From Tumebacillus amylolyticus (GTDB lineage: Bacteria > Bacillota > Bacilli > Tumebacillales > Tumebacillaceae): 64,000 bases of DNA. The position numbers and the translations under genes are program-made. The stretch spans positions 372,001 through 436,000 of the forward strand of contig NZ_JAEQNB010000003.1 in the NCBI RefSeq assembly GCF_016722965.1, written 5' to 3'. Position 1 is the stretch's first letter; every line of letters begins with the position of its first letter. The notes below the pieces were generated by a model. The model searched no databases and had not been told where the DNA came from. It worked only from the letters and a program-made list of their open reading frames with translations. Positions 44,401-53,932 of this stretch are shown here, piece by piece.

Positions 44401-47400
44401 TCACGGTGCCGTCGTTCGAAGCAGCTTCGTTAAAAACAGAAGTCGCTGCGGTGAGCGTCGGAACACCCGGAGTCGGAGCCGGTTCTGCTACGTACGGTAC
44501 CGGGAAACGGACGCCTTCGGTGTAATCCGCTTGGACTTTGTGGAACAGATCCCACGCAGTGATCGAGACGTAGACCGTACCACCGTTCGGTGCGAGGTTG
44601 TTCATCGGGATGGTGACTGACGTTTGTCCAGACGCCACTGTTGCCGAACCGAGCAAATTGCCTGCCGATGCTTGCGAGTAGACTTTGATAGTGTCGCCCG
44701 GCGTCAGGTTTGTGACGGTGACACTGTCAGAAATACCGGTGTTGTTTGTCACAATCATCTGATTGGAAATCTTGATGCGACCGAGTTCCGGTGCAGTGAC
44801 GGTGCTGTTCGGGAACGACTTCACATAGTCCATCAGAGCCGGAAGATCTTCCGGTCCAGTTTCCGATGCGATTGTTGCCGCCGGGATCGGAGCGTATTTG
44901 TTGGTGCCAGTCGCCATGAAGTTGTTCACGACGATCGTGTATTCCTTGTTCGGGTCGATCGGCGTACCGTCCATCGTGGTGATGCTGTCCACTTTTTGCG
45001 TGGAGTAGTTGTAGGTGTATTTCATGCCCGCGATGCTGTAGTCCGAGCCGAATGCAACGGATAACTGCGCTTCGAGGATCTTGGTAATGTCGGCACCTTT
45101 GACGGTGACTTTTGTGAGTACATTGTTAAACGGTTGGATGTTGAACAGGTCTTCCCAAAGTATCGGACCTGCTTTCAAGTTCGTACGGATGCCGCCGCCG
45201 TTCATCATGGCGAAGTCTGCGTTCATTTTGACGCGCATGCCGTCCGCGATCAAGTTGCCGAGCGGGTTGTCACCCGTGCCGGTGTAGCCTCCAAGCATCT
45301 CAGTAGTCGAGGTGCCAACGACCGACTTGATGGTCGGGCCAGCTTTCACGGTGTATTTGTCAATGATCGCAGTAACTGCCGGGTCCGGTGCGACTTTGGA
45401 CTGGTCGTTGATGACGACTTCGGCGTTTTTGGAAACGATGTCGTGGGTGGTGGTGTCGATCTCCACGTCAACGTCTGCAAACGCTTTGCCGTACTCGTAA
45501 GCTTGAACGAGCAGTTTGTTGCCGACGGTTCCCTTCGCAATCTCGTGGTTGTGTGCAGCGAAGACCACGTCGACATCCGGGTCAATCGCACCCGCCAAGT
45601 TCGCAGCCGGGCCGGTTACAGCGGTGCCATTCTGAGTCAGGTCCATGTGAGCCAGAACGACGATGGAGTGAACGCCTTGCGCATGGAGTTCAGCCACTGC
45701 TTTGTTTACAGCGGTCGTTTCGTCGGTGAAGCGGATGTCTTGGATCATCGACTGCATGATCATCGAAGCGGCACCGCGGGTGACGACGCCGATGAAGCCG
45801 ATCTTCTCGCCTGCAACTTCTTTGATTTCATACGATTTGAAGACCGGAGTGCCGTCGGTGTATTCGACGTTCGCCGCGATCAGCGGGAAGTTCGCGCCTT
45901 TGTAATCCGGGTTGGACGGGCGTGTCGAAGAAGCGCTCAGGAGTCGCTTCAGTTCTGTCGTACCACGGTCGAACTCATGGTTCCCTACCGTACCGAGGGA
46001 GAAGTTCATTTCATTGAGCGCTTCAATTGTCGGCTCATCGTTCTCAAGGGCCGAAACCGGAGAGGAACCGCCCGTTGCGTCACCGGTGTGAACGACGAGG
46101 GTGTTCGGGTTTTGAGCTTCGCGTTGTTTCAGGTAGGTCGAGAGGTAGTCGAGACGACCTGCTGCGTTTACCGTATCTGCAACTCCGTCAAAGTTCAGGT
46201 CTTTGCCGGTCAGTTTGTACGTTTGGTCGAGTTTGCCGTGCAAATCGTTGAGTGCTAAGAATTGGACTTTGATGATCTTGTACCCGACAGTGACGTCGAA
46301 CGTCTTGGTGTCCGTTACGTTGCCCTTGCGGATGGTTGCCGTCAGGGTTGCTTTGTTGGCAGCCGGTTCACGCTCCGGACGAGTGACAACACCTGCCGTC
46401 GTGACCAGATTGCTGTCACTGGTCGTCCACTCGATGGTGGTGCCTTGCGTCCCTACGGTCGGGAGGCTCAGATCCCCTTTTACATTGCTCAACGATTCAT
46501 TGCCGTTCAGCAGGTTGCTTTCTTGCAAAGCGTCTTTCGCCGCTTGGACGTCTTGGATCGATGGGTCTGCTTGCTTCAAGACGGTTACGGTGAATTTCTT
46601 CTCGAGGCTCTGATCACCTTTGGAGATCGTGGCGGTCAGAACGACGGAAGCATCACCCGCGGAGAACTCCGGACGGGTTACGGTACCGTCTGCAGAGACC
46701 ACACTCGGAACATCGGAAGACCACTGGATGGTGGTTCCATCTGCTCCGGTCGTCGGGAGGGTCAAGTTGTCCGTGATTTGATCCTTCGCGGTGTTGGTGC
46801 CCAGAAGTGTAGCATCCGTCAACGCGGTTTGTGCAACGGAGACCGCTTCTGTGTCGGTTTCGTTTTGTTTCGTTACCGTGATGTCAAACGACTTGACAGC
46901 TTGAGCGGTTCCTTTGCTGATCGTCGCCGTCAGGGTGACTTTTACATCTCCGGTGAGATAAGCCGGACGGGTGACAACCCCGGTGTTGCTCATGACTGCA
47001 GAATTGCTCGATGCCCAATCGATTTTCGATTCTTTGGCACCTTTGTCCGGCAGAGTCAGGTTGCTCGTAACTTGGGAGAGCGAAACGTTTGAACCAAGCA
47101 GGCTCGTTTCGGTGAGTGCTGCTTTGTCGTACGCAACGCGTTCCTCATTGGTGGTGACATGCGTGCCGCCGTTGCCGTTTCCATTGGAGTTCTGGTTCTG
47201 CGATTGACCATTGACGTTGCTGACTTGACTTCCGTGGTTGTCATAGTCCTTGACGACGTCCTTCGCGGTTTTGCCATCCGGCAACACGAGGTTGTCGATT
47301 TTGACATGCTCACCAAGCGACAGTGTGCCGTTCGCTACTTCTACTTTGTCGATCTTGCCGCTCGTCGACAGAGTGAGCACGCCGGAGCCTGCTGCCGTGA

Positions 47401-48733
47401 CGTTGGAGATGTTTGCGGTACCGGTGATCGTGGTGTCCTTGGAACCTTTGACTTCCACCGTGCCGACGTTGCCGCCCAGGTCAACTTGTTGAGCGCCCTC
47501 TTGCACGGTCAGTTTCGGGATCGTAACACTTGCGTCCGATTGGATCGACGCATTGGCGTTCACGGTCACTTCCTCCACTTGGGTCTGACCCTTCGGCTCA
47601 ACGCGAACGTCTTGCTTGTTCACATCGACTGCCTTCAATTTGGCGTCTTCAAACACAACGGTGTTGTTGTCGCCACCGTTGACAAGGGTCTTGCCAGAAA
47701 CTTGCAAATTCTTGCTATAGAAGTCGTTCTTCAACTCTGCTCCGACTTCCAAGTCGCCCGCTACGTTGAGGTTGTTCAGGGAGATGTAGTCCCCCGCCAC
47801 TTTCACGTTGCCGTCGATCGTGGTGTTTTGGCCATCAAGCACGAGGTTGCCACTGAACTCACCTGCACCGGTTGTTGCAGCTGTGCCGGAGTTGGTCAGT
47901 TCGAGGTAGGTGACGCTCGAAATCGTGCCACCCGCTGCTTGGAAACGCAGTTTCGCGCCTTTGAGAACGTCTGCGTTTTTCGCGTTCAACAGACCTTTCA
48001 AGTTGGAAGCCACCGCATAGTGAGTTCCGTTGATCGTCACTTCATCATCGGTGACAGCCGCAAGCACTTGCGGTTTGTTGACGTTGTTGACGAAGTTGAC
48101 CGCCACCATCGCCACTTCTTGGCGCTGTGCGTGATTGCCCGGGTTGAAGTTGGTGCCGTCGCCCTGCATCAGGCCTGCGTCAATCGCCGCTTGCACGTGG
48201 TCTTTCGCCCACTCGCTGACAGCGTTTTTGTCCGCAACCGAGAGGTTGGAGCCTTTGCCTTGGACGTCGAGTTTCGCCGCGCGCGCCAGAACGATGGCAA
48301 GTTCTTCGCGGGTGATCATGTCGTCCGGACGGAACGTATCGTTGCCGTCGCCGGTCATGAAGCCGGCATTTTTTACCGCTTCAATGTATGAGACACCCCA
48401 TTGTGCCGAGGTGACGTCTTTATAAGAAGAAACAGACTCGGGATCTCGCTTCAAGTTCATCAGGTTGGTCAAGATGACAGCCAGCTCTTGGCGGGTGATC
48501 GTGTCCAACGGGCGGAAGTTACCCGACGGGTCGCCGCTCATCAACCCAAGCGTTTTCGCTTGCAAGATGGCGTCTTGTGCCCAAGAATCGGCTAATGCCA
48601 GGTCCAGATACCCATTGACAGACACAGAACTTGCAGTAGTCGTACCCGTTGCTGCAAAGGTGGACGAGACCGGACTGAGCGCGGTCGTCAGCACCAACGC
48701 CGACACGAGAAGTTTTTTCGTGCTGTTCTTCAC
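41402..48733 (-). CDS. S-layer-anchored multidomain nuclease/5'-nucleotidase
   Basis: A 2443-residue cell-surface protein starting at GTG 48733 (GGGGGAAATTCA before it). Order, with rough residues: signal peptide 1-28; three SLH domains ~42-220; a beta-rich stretch ~230-520; three Ig-like modules ~535-820, each with a TLPxxGxxGxxIxW motif; calcineurin-like 5'-nucleotidase ~823-1320 (FLALNDLHGKLD, GNHEFDRG, AHNHEIAKG, then MNGGGIRTN); YhcR-type OB folds ~1535-1730; thermonuclease ~1750-1895 (RGVDGDTVKL, FLSIDTPET, YGRLLAHVY); two fibronectin-like modules ~2045-2240; lamin-tail domain ~2244-2370 (YDFIELFNPSNEDLSLAGYS). It should cut extracellular DNA or RNA and dephosphorylate the nucleotides at the surface. 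Resembles YhcR with added S-layer anchoring. Confidence 0.88.
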   Translation of the reverse strand: MKNSTKKLLVSALVLTTALSPVSSTFAATGTTTASSVSVNGYLDLALADSWAQDAILQAKTLGLMSGDPSGNFRPLDTITRQELAVILTNLMNLKRDPESVSSYKDVTSAQWGVSYIEAVKNAGFMTGDGNDTFRPDDMITREELAIVLARAAKLDVQGKGSNLSVADKNAVSEWAKDHVQAAIDAGLMQGDGTNFNPGNHAQRQEVAMVAVNFVNNVNKPQVLAAVTDDEVTINGTHYAVASNLKGLLNAKNADVLKGAKLRFQAAGGTISSVTYLELTNSGTAATTGAGEFSGNLVLDGQNTTIDGNVKVAGDYISLNNLNVAGDLEVGAELKNDFYSKNLQVSGKTLVNGGDNNTVVFEDAKLKAVDVNKQDVRVEPKGQTQVEEVTVNANASIQSDASVTIPKLTVQEGAQQVDLGGNVGTVEVKGSKDTTITGTANISNVTAAGSGVLTLSTSGKIDKVEVANGTLSLGEHVKIDNLVLPDGKTAKDVVKDYDNHGSQVSNVNGQSQNQNSNGNGNGGTHVTTNEERVAYDKAALTETSLLGSNVSLSQVTSNLTLPDKGAKESKIDWASSNSAVMSNTGVVTRPAYLTGDVKVTLTATISKGTAQAVKSFDITVTKQNETDTEAVSVAQTALTDATLLGTNTAKDQITDNLTLPTTGADGTTIQWSSDVPSVVSADGTVTRPEFSAGDASVVLTATISKGDQSLEKKFTVTVLKQADPSIQDVQAAKDALQESNLLNGNESLSNVKGDLSLPTVGTQGTTIEWTTSDSNLVTTAGVVTRPEREPAANKATLTATIRKGNVTDTKTFDVTVGYKIIKVQFLALNDLHGKLDQTYKLTGKDLNFDGVADTVNAAGRLDYLSTYLKQREAQNPNTLVVHTGDATGGSSPVSALENDEPTIEALNEMNFSLGTVGNHEFDRGTTELKRLLSASSTRPSNPDYKGANFPLIAANVEYTDGTPVFKSYEIKEVAGEKIGFIGVVTRGAASMIMQSMIQDIRFTDETTAVNKAVAELHAQGVHSIVVLAHMDLTQNGTAVTGPAANLAGAIDPDVDVVFAAHNHEIAKGTVGNKLLVQAYEYGKAFADVDVEIDTTTHDIVSKNAEVVINDQSKVAPDPAVTAIIDKYTVKAGPTIKSVVGTSTTEMLGGYTGTGDNPLGNLIADGMRVKMNADFAMMNGGGIRTNLKAGPILWEDLFNIQPFNNVLTKVTVKGADITKILEAQLSVAFGSDYSIAGMKYTYNYSTQKVDSITTMDGTPIDPNKEYTIVVNNFMATGTNKYAPIPAATIASETGPEDLPALMDYVKSFPNSTVTAPELGRIKISNQMIVTNNTGISDSVTVTNLTPGDTIKVYSQASAGNLLGSATVASGQTSVTIPMNNLAPNGGTVYVSITAWDLFHKVQADYTEGVRFPVPYVAEPAPTPGVPTLTAATSVFNEAASNDGTVTGTEVLTLANGTFDANITKSDVTLNNLPAGLDYSVTRDSDTQLTINLSGKATNHSSANNAYVTATIPQAKVIGAQANVISSAFAINFQDPAIQTMAIANARQVTDKTQKVTIQGIVTANNSSFNSSAKLSTYIQDSSGGINLYKSTAPVGFDFQEGDELLMTGTITSYANLTEFTPDANGITLIGKGRTLPTPEVKTIADLTTPATAELSESKLIKVSGYLADKTDTPDTAGGYNLTLVDADFNSLIVRVYANTGAINSLQVGKWYDLTGILNQYNADYQLMPRKAGDVVEQATQAPAPSTNGVIKQATVLRGVDGDTVKLATAVYGATNVRFLSIDTPETVYNNMSQGPHGDAAHNALDQLLPPNTPVELHFGSEPKDKYGRLLAHVYKNGEDMNLRQVRDGMAATYQIYPNLDGFETYADALKLAKQEKLGIWNPADPLLEQPFVFRARLDNNTPLSKPVGDYYTKKYVDPNLWFTIPAENRVYFWNVADATTAGFTKFDYETNDTTLFSDVYQVDTTSGTVSGFPYGVSLETVNAVVKPLATASVKYYQADGITEITSGTLATGNKIVVTAADGTTTKVYTVNTDAIPLPVAVTNVTVTTADNAISAVGGVVNTIRWNDSKYGVAYAIYRSTTANFEDATSVGLVQSGAQLYTDATAEPGTAYTYFVVARNDSGDTPSTGVQVTTSDDSTTAPEYIAPSNVAAASSDTSKALVGGVKNIVTWTDSPDAQGATYDILRATTNDAGLATKIGTVNAGVGRYEDTNATAGTTYYYFVSLNANGVSLNSTSATVLTAVDNHLMISQVYGGGGATSGTPSYKYDFIELFNPSNEDLSLAGYSLQYGSGTGTSAFNVLKLNGGVVPAGGYYLVKLAGSQANTGSDLPIAADLDTTPLNPPTPPLDTLTLAATSGKVALVSNQTGISIHTAPTVIDFVGYGTTNDAEGNTAVSGNSNASVSTLSNITAAIRKFVAGFFQDTDNNKNDFTASTPNPHNSTSTKP

Positions 48734-48835
48734 TGAATTTCCCCCGTTTTCGTAGAAATGTAAAGTTTCCCTATCCCCTATTACAAACTTTAGTAAAAAC
48801 TGATGTGTGTTGGAGCCCTATTTTTTCATAACACA

Positions 48836-48884
48836 GATTCTATATTATCACAAAAATAGTCTAGTATTGTAATCATTTTGTCAA
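48836..48884 (-). promoter_or_regulatory. Promoter region of the SLH nuclease gene
   Basis: A perfect TTGACA (48884-48879) lies at the head of a very AT-rich stretch containing TAATAT/TATAGA candidates for the -10; spacing is not ideal for any single one. The leader to the GTG start is about 110 bases. Confidence 0.35.
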
Positions 48885-48902
48885 TTTTGTCGATTCCACA
48901 CG

Positions 48903-48938
48903 AAAAAGCCCGATTCTCGTGTCCGAGAATCGGGCTTT
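48903..48938 (-). terminator. Terminator of the 6S RNA candidate
   Basis: A 14-bp stem AAGCCCGATTCTCG around TGTC/GACA loop, with TTTTTC on the minus strand. No protein gene precedes it on that strand until aspS, so it most likely ends an RNA gene. Confidence 0.8.
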
Positions 48939-48939
48939 G

Positions 48940-49115
48940 CTTGTTCGCTAGTTCAAAAACCCCGCACCGCCGTGTCACCAAAGTTTTGAACCTGCTCGCG
49001 CAGGTGGGTGGTCTGCTTCGGCCTCTGTGGTTCCGCCACGAGCAAGCTCAGCGGCCTCCACTCATCCGTTCGACGTGGACCTCCCGAAACTAATCTGTTG
49101 GATCAAAACATAAGA
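48940..49115 (-). ncRNA. 6S RNA candidate (bsrA/ssrS-like) downstream of aspS
   Basis: A 260-base gap after aspS holds no open frame but strong pairing on the minus strand: TCCAC/GTGGA, GAGC/GCTC, CCTGC/GCAGG hairpins, GTTTCGG with CCGAAGC enclosing the middle, and a 5'-TTAGTTT/GAACTAG-3' closing pair. The stretch GGTTCAAAACTTTGGTGACAC resembles the 3' central-bubble region of 6S RNA. From memory, B. subtilis bsrA lies in this place beside aspS. 6S RNA binds housekeeping RNA polymerase. Ends are approximate and the family is not certain; it could be another structured RNA. Confidence 0.5.
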
Positions 49116-49215
49116 CAATCACCAACATAGAAGGGTTCTTTGAAATTCGCTTACGAAGTTTTGCCTTGACCTAATCGTACTTGAATTAAGAGAAAATTCA
49201 AATAGTGCGAGAGCC

Positions 49216-51063
<1,848 letters not shown>

Positions 51064-51090
51064 GTTTGTTTCCTCCCCAGAATTATCTCT

Positions 51091-52338
51091 TTACAGTTTC
51101 TGTTGGATTTTCTCAACCAGTTCGGAGAGCGGTACAGACACCTGCTCGCCGCTTTCCATATCCTTGACGTTCGCAACGCCCTGCGCCAGTTCGTCGTCTC
51201 CGAGGATGACAACTTGCTTGGCTTTTAGACGGTCAGCCGCTTTCATCTGCGCTTTCATGCTCTTGCCGAGATAGTCTTTGTCAGCCACGAGTCCAGCCGT
51301 GCGCAGTTCTTGTAAAAGGGTGACGGTCCGCTTCTGCGCTTCCTCACCGAGCGCGACGAGGAACACATCGATGCCCTTCTCGATCGGCAATTCCACCTCT
51401 TGGTTCTGCAGTGCGATCAACACGCGCTCGATGCCCACTCCAAACCCGAACCCCGGCATATCCGGACCGCCAAATTGTTCGACCATGCCGTTGTAACGAC
51501 CGCCCCCGGAGATCGTGGACCCCGACTCGATGAACTCAAACGCGGTCTGCGTGTAGTAGTCGAGGCCGCGCACCATGCGCGGGTTGACGACATAGTTGAT
51601 GCCGAACGAATCGAGGTAGCTCTTGACTTGTTCGAAGTGTGTCTTGTCTTCGTCCGTCAGGTAGTCGAGCATGAACGGCGAGCTGGATACAGTTTCGTTC
51701 GACGCGTCGATCTTGCAATCCAAGATGCGCATCGGATTGCGGTCGAAGCGGCTCTGGCAGTCCTTGCAAAGCTGATCCTTGACCGGTGCGAGATGTTCGC
51801 GCAGGGCCCCGCGGTATGCTTCCCGTGAGGCCGGCGAGCCGACGGAGTTGATCTCAAGCGTGATGTTTTTCAAACCGAGTTCGTTGAAAAAAGTCATCAC
51901 CAACGCGAGGACCTCCGCATCGACGCTCGGCTCGTTCACGCCGAGCACTTCGGCGCCGAACTGGTGGAACTGGCGGTAGCGACCGGACTGCGGACGCTCG
52001 TAGCGGAACATCGGACCGATGTAGAACAACTTGGTCGGTTGCGGTTGTGCATAAAGTTTGTTCTCCACGAACGAACGGACAGCAGACGCCGTGCCTTCCG
52101 GACGCAGGGTCAGCGAGCGATCCCCACGGTCTTGGAACGTGTACATCTCCTTCTCCACGATGTCGGTCGTTTCGCCGACGCCGCGTTGGAAGAGTTCCGT
52201 GTGTTCAAAAATCGGCGTGCGAATCTCCGAAACGTTAAAGCGGCGGCACACATCGCGCGCCGTGCGCTCGATAAACTGCCATTTCTCCACATCGCCGGGG
52301 AGAATGTCGTTCACCCCGCGAGGACGATTGGTCAACAT
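51091..52338 (-). CDS. hisS: Histidyl-tRNA synthetase
   Basis: A 415-residue class II synthetase. It opens with RPRGVNDILPGDVEKWQFIE and has motif 2 TLRPEGTASAVRSFVEN and FRYERPQSGRYRQFHQFGAE, the histidine A loop VRGLDYYTQTAFEFI, and motif 3 GFGFGVGIERVLIAL, with an anticodon domain at the end. It is the first gene of the hisS-aspS operon behind a T-box leader; AAGGAGGAATAGAATC precedes ATG 52338. Confidence 0.97.
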   Translation of the reverse strand: MLTNRPRGVNDILPGDVEKWQFIERTARDVCRRFNVSEIRTPIFEHTELFQRGVGETTDIVEKEMYTFQDRGDRSLTLRPEGTASAVRSFVENKLYAQPQPTKLFYIGPMFRYERPQSGRYRQFHQFGAEVLGVNEPSVDAEVLALVMTFFNELGLKNITLEINSVGSPASREAYRGALREHLAPVKDQLCKDCQSRFDRNPMRILDCKIDASNETVSSSPFMLDYLTDEDKTHFEQVKSYLDSFGINYVVNPRMVRGLDYYTQTAFEFIESGSTISGGGRYNGMVEQFGGPDMPGFGFGVGIERVLIALQNQEVELPIEKGIDVFLVALGEEAQKRTVTLLQELRTAGLVADKDYLGKSMKAQMKAADRLKAKQVVILGDDELAQGVANVKDMESGEQVSVPLSELVEKIQQKL

Positions 52339-52339
52339 G

Positions 52340-52650
52340 ATTCTATTCCTCCTTCGTTTTACGAAAAAAAGCTCTCGTCACTAGCACAAATGCGCTAGGG
52401 ACGAGAGCTTTGTAGTTCCCGTGGTACCACCCTGATTGAAACGGTGCATGAAAAACCGCTTCCTCTTGGCCGGTTAACGCCCGGTTACGCCCAACCGCTA
52501 CACCTTCGAAAAGGGTTCGCGGCGAGTCCTCGGAGATGTCTTTCGCGAAGGCGCGTAGAGAGACACTTACAGCCAAGGGTGTCTCCTCTCTGACTAGGCG
52601 GTGGCTTCGTTACTTTTTCCCGTCTTCAGATCTCGATCAAGTTGAAATTA
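52340..52650 (-). promoter_or_regulatory. T-box leader controlling hisS-aspS
   Basis: A ~310-base leader on the minus strand. It has the T-box sequence AGGGTGGTACCACGGG (52432-52417) that pairs with the 3' end of uncharged tRNA, and a terminator directly after it. Upstream, AGTA (52614-52611) faces GAAAGACA (52543-52536), the usual arrangement of the specifier loop; the triplet GAC (52540-52538) would read tRNA-Asp. Uncharged tRNA favours the antiterminator and allows hisS-aspS transcription. The specifier call is tentative. Confidence 0.85.
52364..52410 (-). terminator. T-box-controlled terminator
   Basis: AAAGCTCTCGTC..CTAGCGCA/TGTGCTAG..GACGAGAGCTTTTTTT hairpin and T-run, 26 bases before the hisS start. 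Confidence 0.88.
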
Positions 52651-52656
52651 AGTGTA

Positions 52657-52685
52657 ATATTACTCAGACAAAGATTGTCTGTCAA
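52657..52685 (-). promoter_or_regulatory. Promoter of the hisS-aspS T-box operon
   Basis: A perfect TTGACA (52685-52680) and TAATAT (52662-52657) spaced by 17 bases on the minus strand, overlapping the last codons of the upstream MFS gene. Confidence 0.8.
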
Positions 52686-53913
52686 GTACATTCTGCCCAA
52701 ATCCACGAAGTTTACGCACAGACACCACGCCCAAACTCAACAACAGAGCCCCCGCAGCGGCAAATGTCAAGCCAACTGTCGCAACGCCAAGCACCGCCCC
52801 GCCGAGGATGACTCCGAGCGACTCGGAGCCAAACGACGCCGTCGCCCAGATGCTTTGACACGCGGACATGCGATGCAAAGGCATCGTCTGCTGGATCAGC
52901 GTCGTCACCGGAATGTCTGTCAAAAAATGCGCAAACCCCGTCGCGCCTACCAACACGCACGCCAGAGTAAGCGGCGGTGCGAACGAGAGGGCGACGAACA
53001 TGGCCCCGTAGAGCAACCACCCTACAGCGACGAGCTGTACGAGCGAGAGTCGGGCCGCGAGTTTTTTCATCGATGCGGTGGAGAGGAACATCCCTATGGA
53101 GAAACACGCCATCAGCAGACCGTACACGTCGCCCTCACCGTGCAGGACGTTCCCCGCAAGCAAAGGCAAACCGACTTTGATCAAACCCGCGGAGACCACC
53201 AATCCGAACGAGGACATCGCGATCGCGAACAAGACTTGGCGTCGGCGATAGACTTCTCCGAATGCAGAACGAATCTCTTGAAAAAGCGAGCCTGTTCCGC
53301 GAGAGTTCCCCGGCTTCACAGACTCTGTCTGCTGCGCCGTTTTTTTCAAAGCGAGCAGGGTGACAAACGAGAGCAGGAACGAGGCGGCATTGCCCCACAA
53401 GACCACGTCCGCCTGCGCTTGTGCCATCAAAACACCGCCAAGCATCATCCCGCCGACTTTGCAAATGCGTTTGGAACCCTCACTCAGCGAGTTGGCGAGC
53501 AAGAGTTGCTCTTGCCCGAGCATCTCCGGGTACAACGCCCGCATCGCCGGATGAAAAAACGACCTCGCAGTTGTCAGCACGACTGCAACGGCGCACACTT
53601 CCACCGCCGTCAAATTTCCGGTAGCATAGCGCACCGCCAGATACGCCACGGCGGCGGCCCGGACGAGATCGGAAACCAACATCGTCGTTCGGCGGTTCCA
53701 ACGATCGGCCAAGGCACCTGCCAGCAACCCGCAGACCAGATACGGCACGCTCTGGCAGAACGCCAACCACCCGAGCGCCGCAGCACTCCCTGTCAGCCGA
53801 TAGACCAACCAAACGATGCCAACTTCATAGACAGCGTCGCCCACCTGCGACAAGACCTGCCCCGAAAACAAAAGGGAGTAGCCGCGATGGCGTAACAATT
53901 CCCGATACGACAT
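52660..53913 (-). CDS. MFS transporter (drug/siderophore exporter-like)
   Basis: A 417-residue protein with about twelve membrane segments. The loop 2-3 motif is GALADRWNRRTTMLVSD (residues ~69-85), a variant of the MFS GxxxDRxGRR signature, and a second-half counterpart is weak. It belongs to the MFS_3/EntS-like group (MSYRELLRHRGYSLLFSGQV opening), which export drugs or siderophores; substrate is unknown. ATG 53913 follows AGGAGTGG. No terminator is visible after its stop; the T-box promoter begins there. Confidence 0.82.
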   Translation of the reverse strand: MSYRELLRHRGYSLLFSGQVLSQVGDAVYEVGIVWLVYRLTGSAAALGWLAFCQSVPYLVCGLLAGALADRWNRRTTMLVSDLVRAAAVAYLAVRYATGNLTAVEVCAVAVVLTTARSFFHPAMRALYPEMLGQEQLLLANSLSEGSKRICKVGGMMLGGVLMAQAQADVVLWGNAASFLLSFVTLLALKKTAQQTESVKPGNSRGTGSLFQEIRSAFGEVYRRRQVLFAIAMSSFGLVVSAGLIKVGLPLLAGNVLHGEGDVYGLLMACFSIGMFLSTASMKKLAARLSLVQLVAVGWLLYGAMFVALSFAPPLTLACVLVGATGFAHFLTDIPVTTLIQQTMPLHRMSACQSIWATASFGSESLGVILGGAVLGVATVGLTFAAAGALLLSLGVVSVRKLRGFGQNVLDRQSLSE

Positions 53914-53932
53914 GACGACCACTCCTCTCCAC

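Noticed and set aside
41987-44620. An 877-codon plus-strand open frame, and others (44624-45064, 45134-46258, 46262-47092, 47159-48391)
   Set aside because: All are antisense to the SLH nuclease gene, are Arg/Val/Cys-rich without domains, and lack good ribosome binding sites. The sense frame has clear domains throughout.
48940-49115. SRP RNA, tmRNA or RNase P RNA in the gap after aspS
   Set aside because: None of their hallmark motifs (the SRP GGAAGGAAGCAG-type loop, a tmRNA tag frame, or the RNase P conserved core) is visible.
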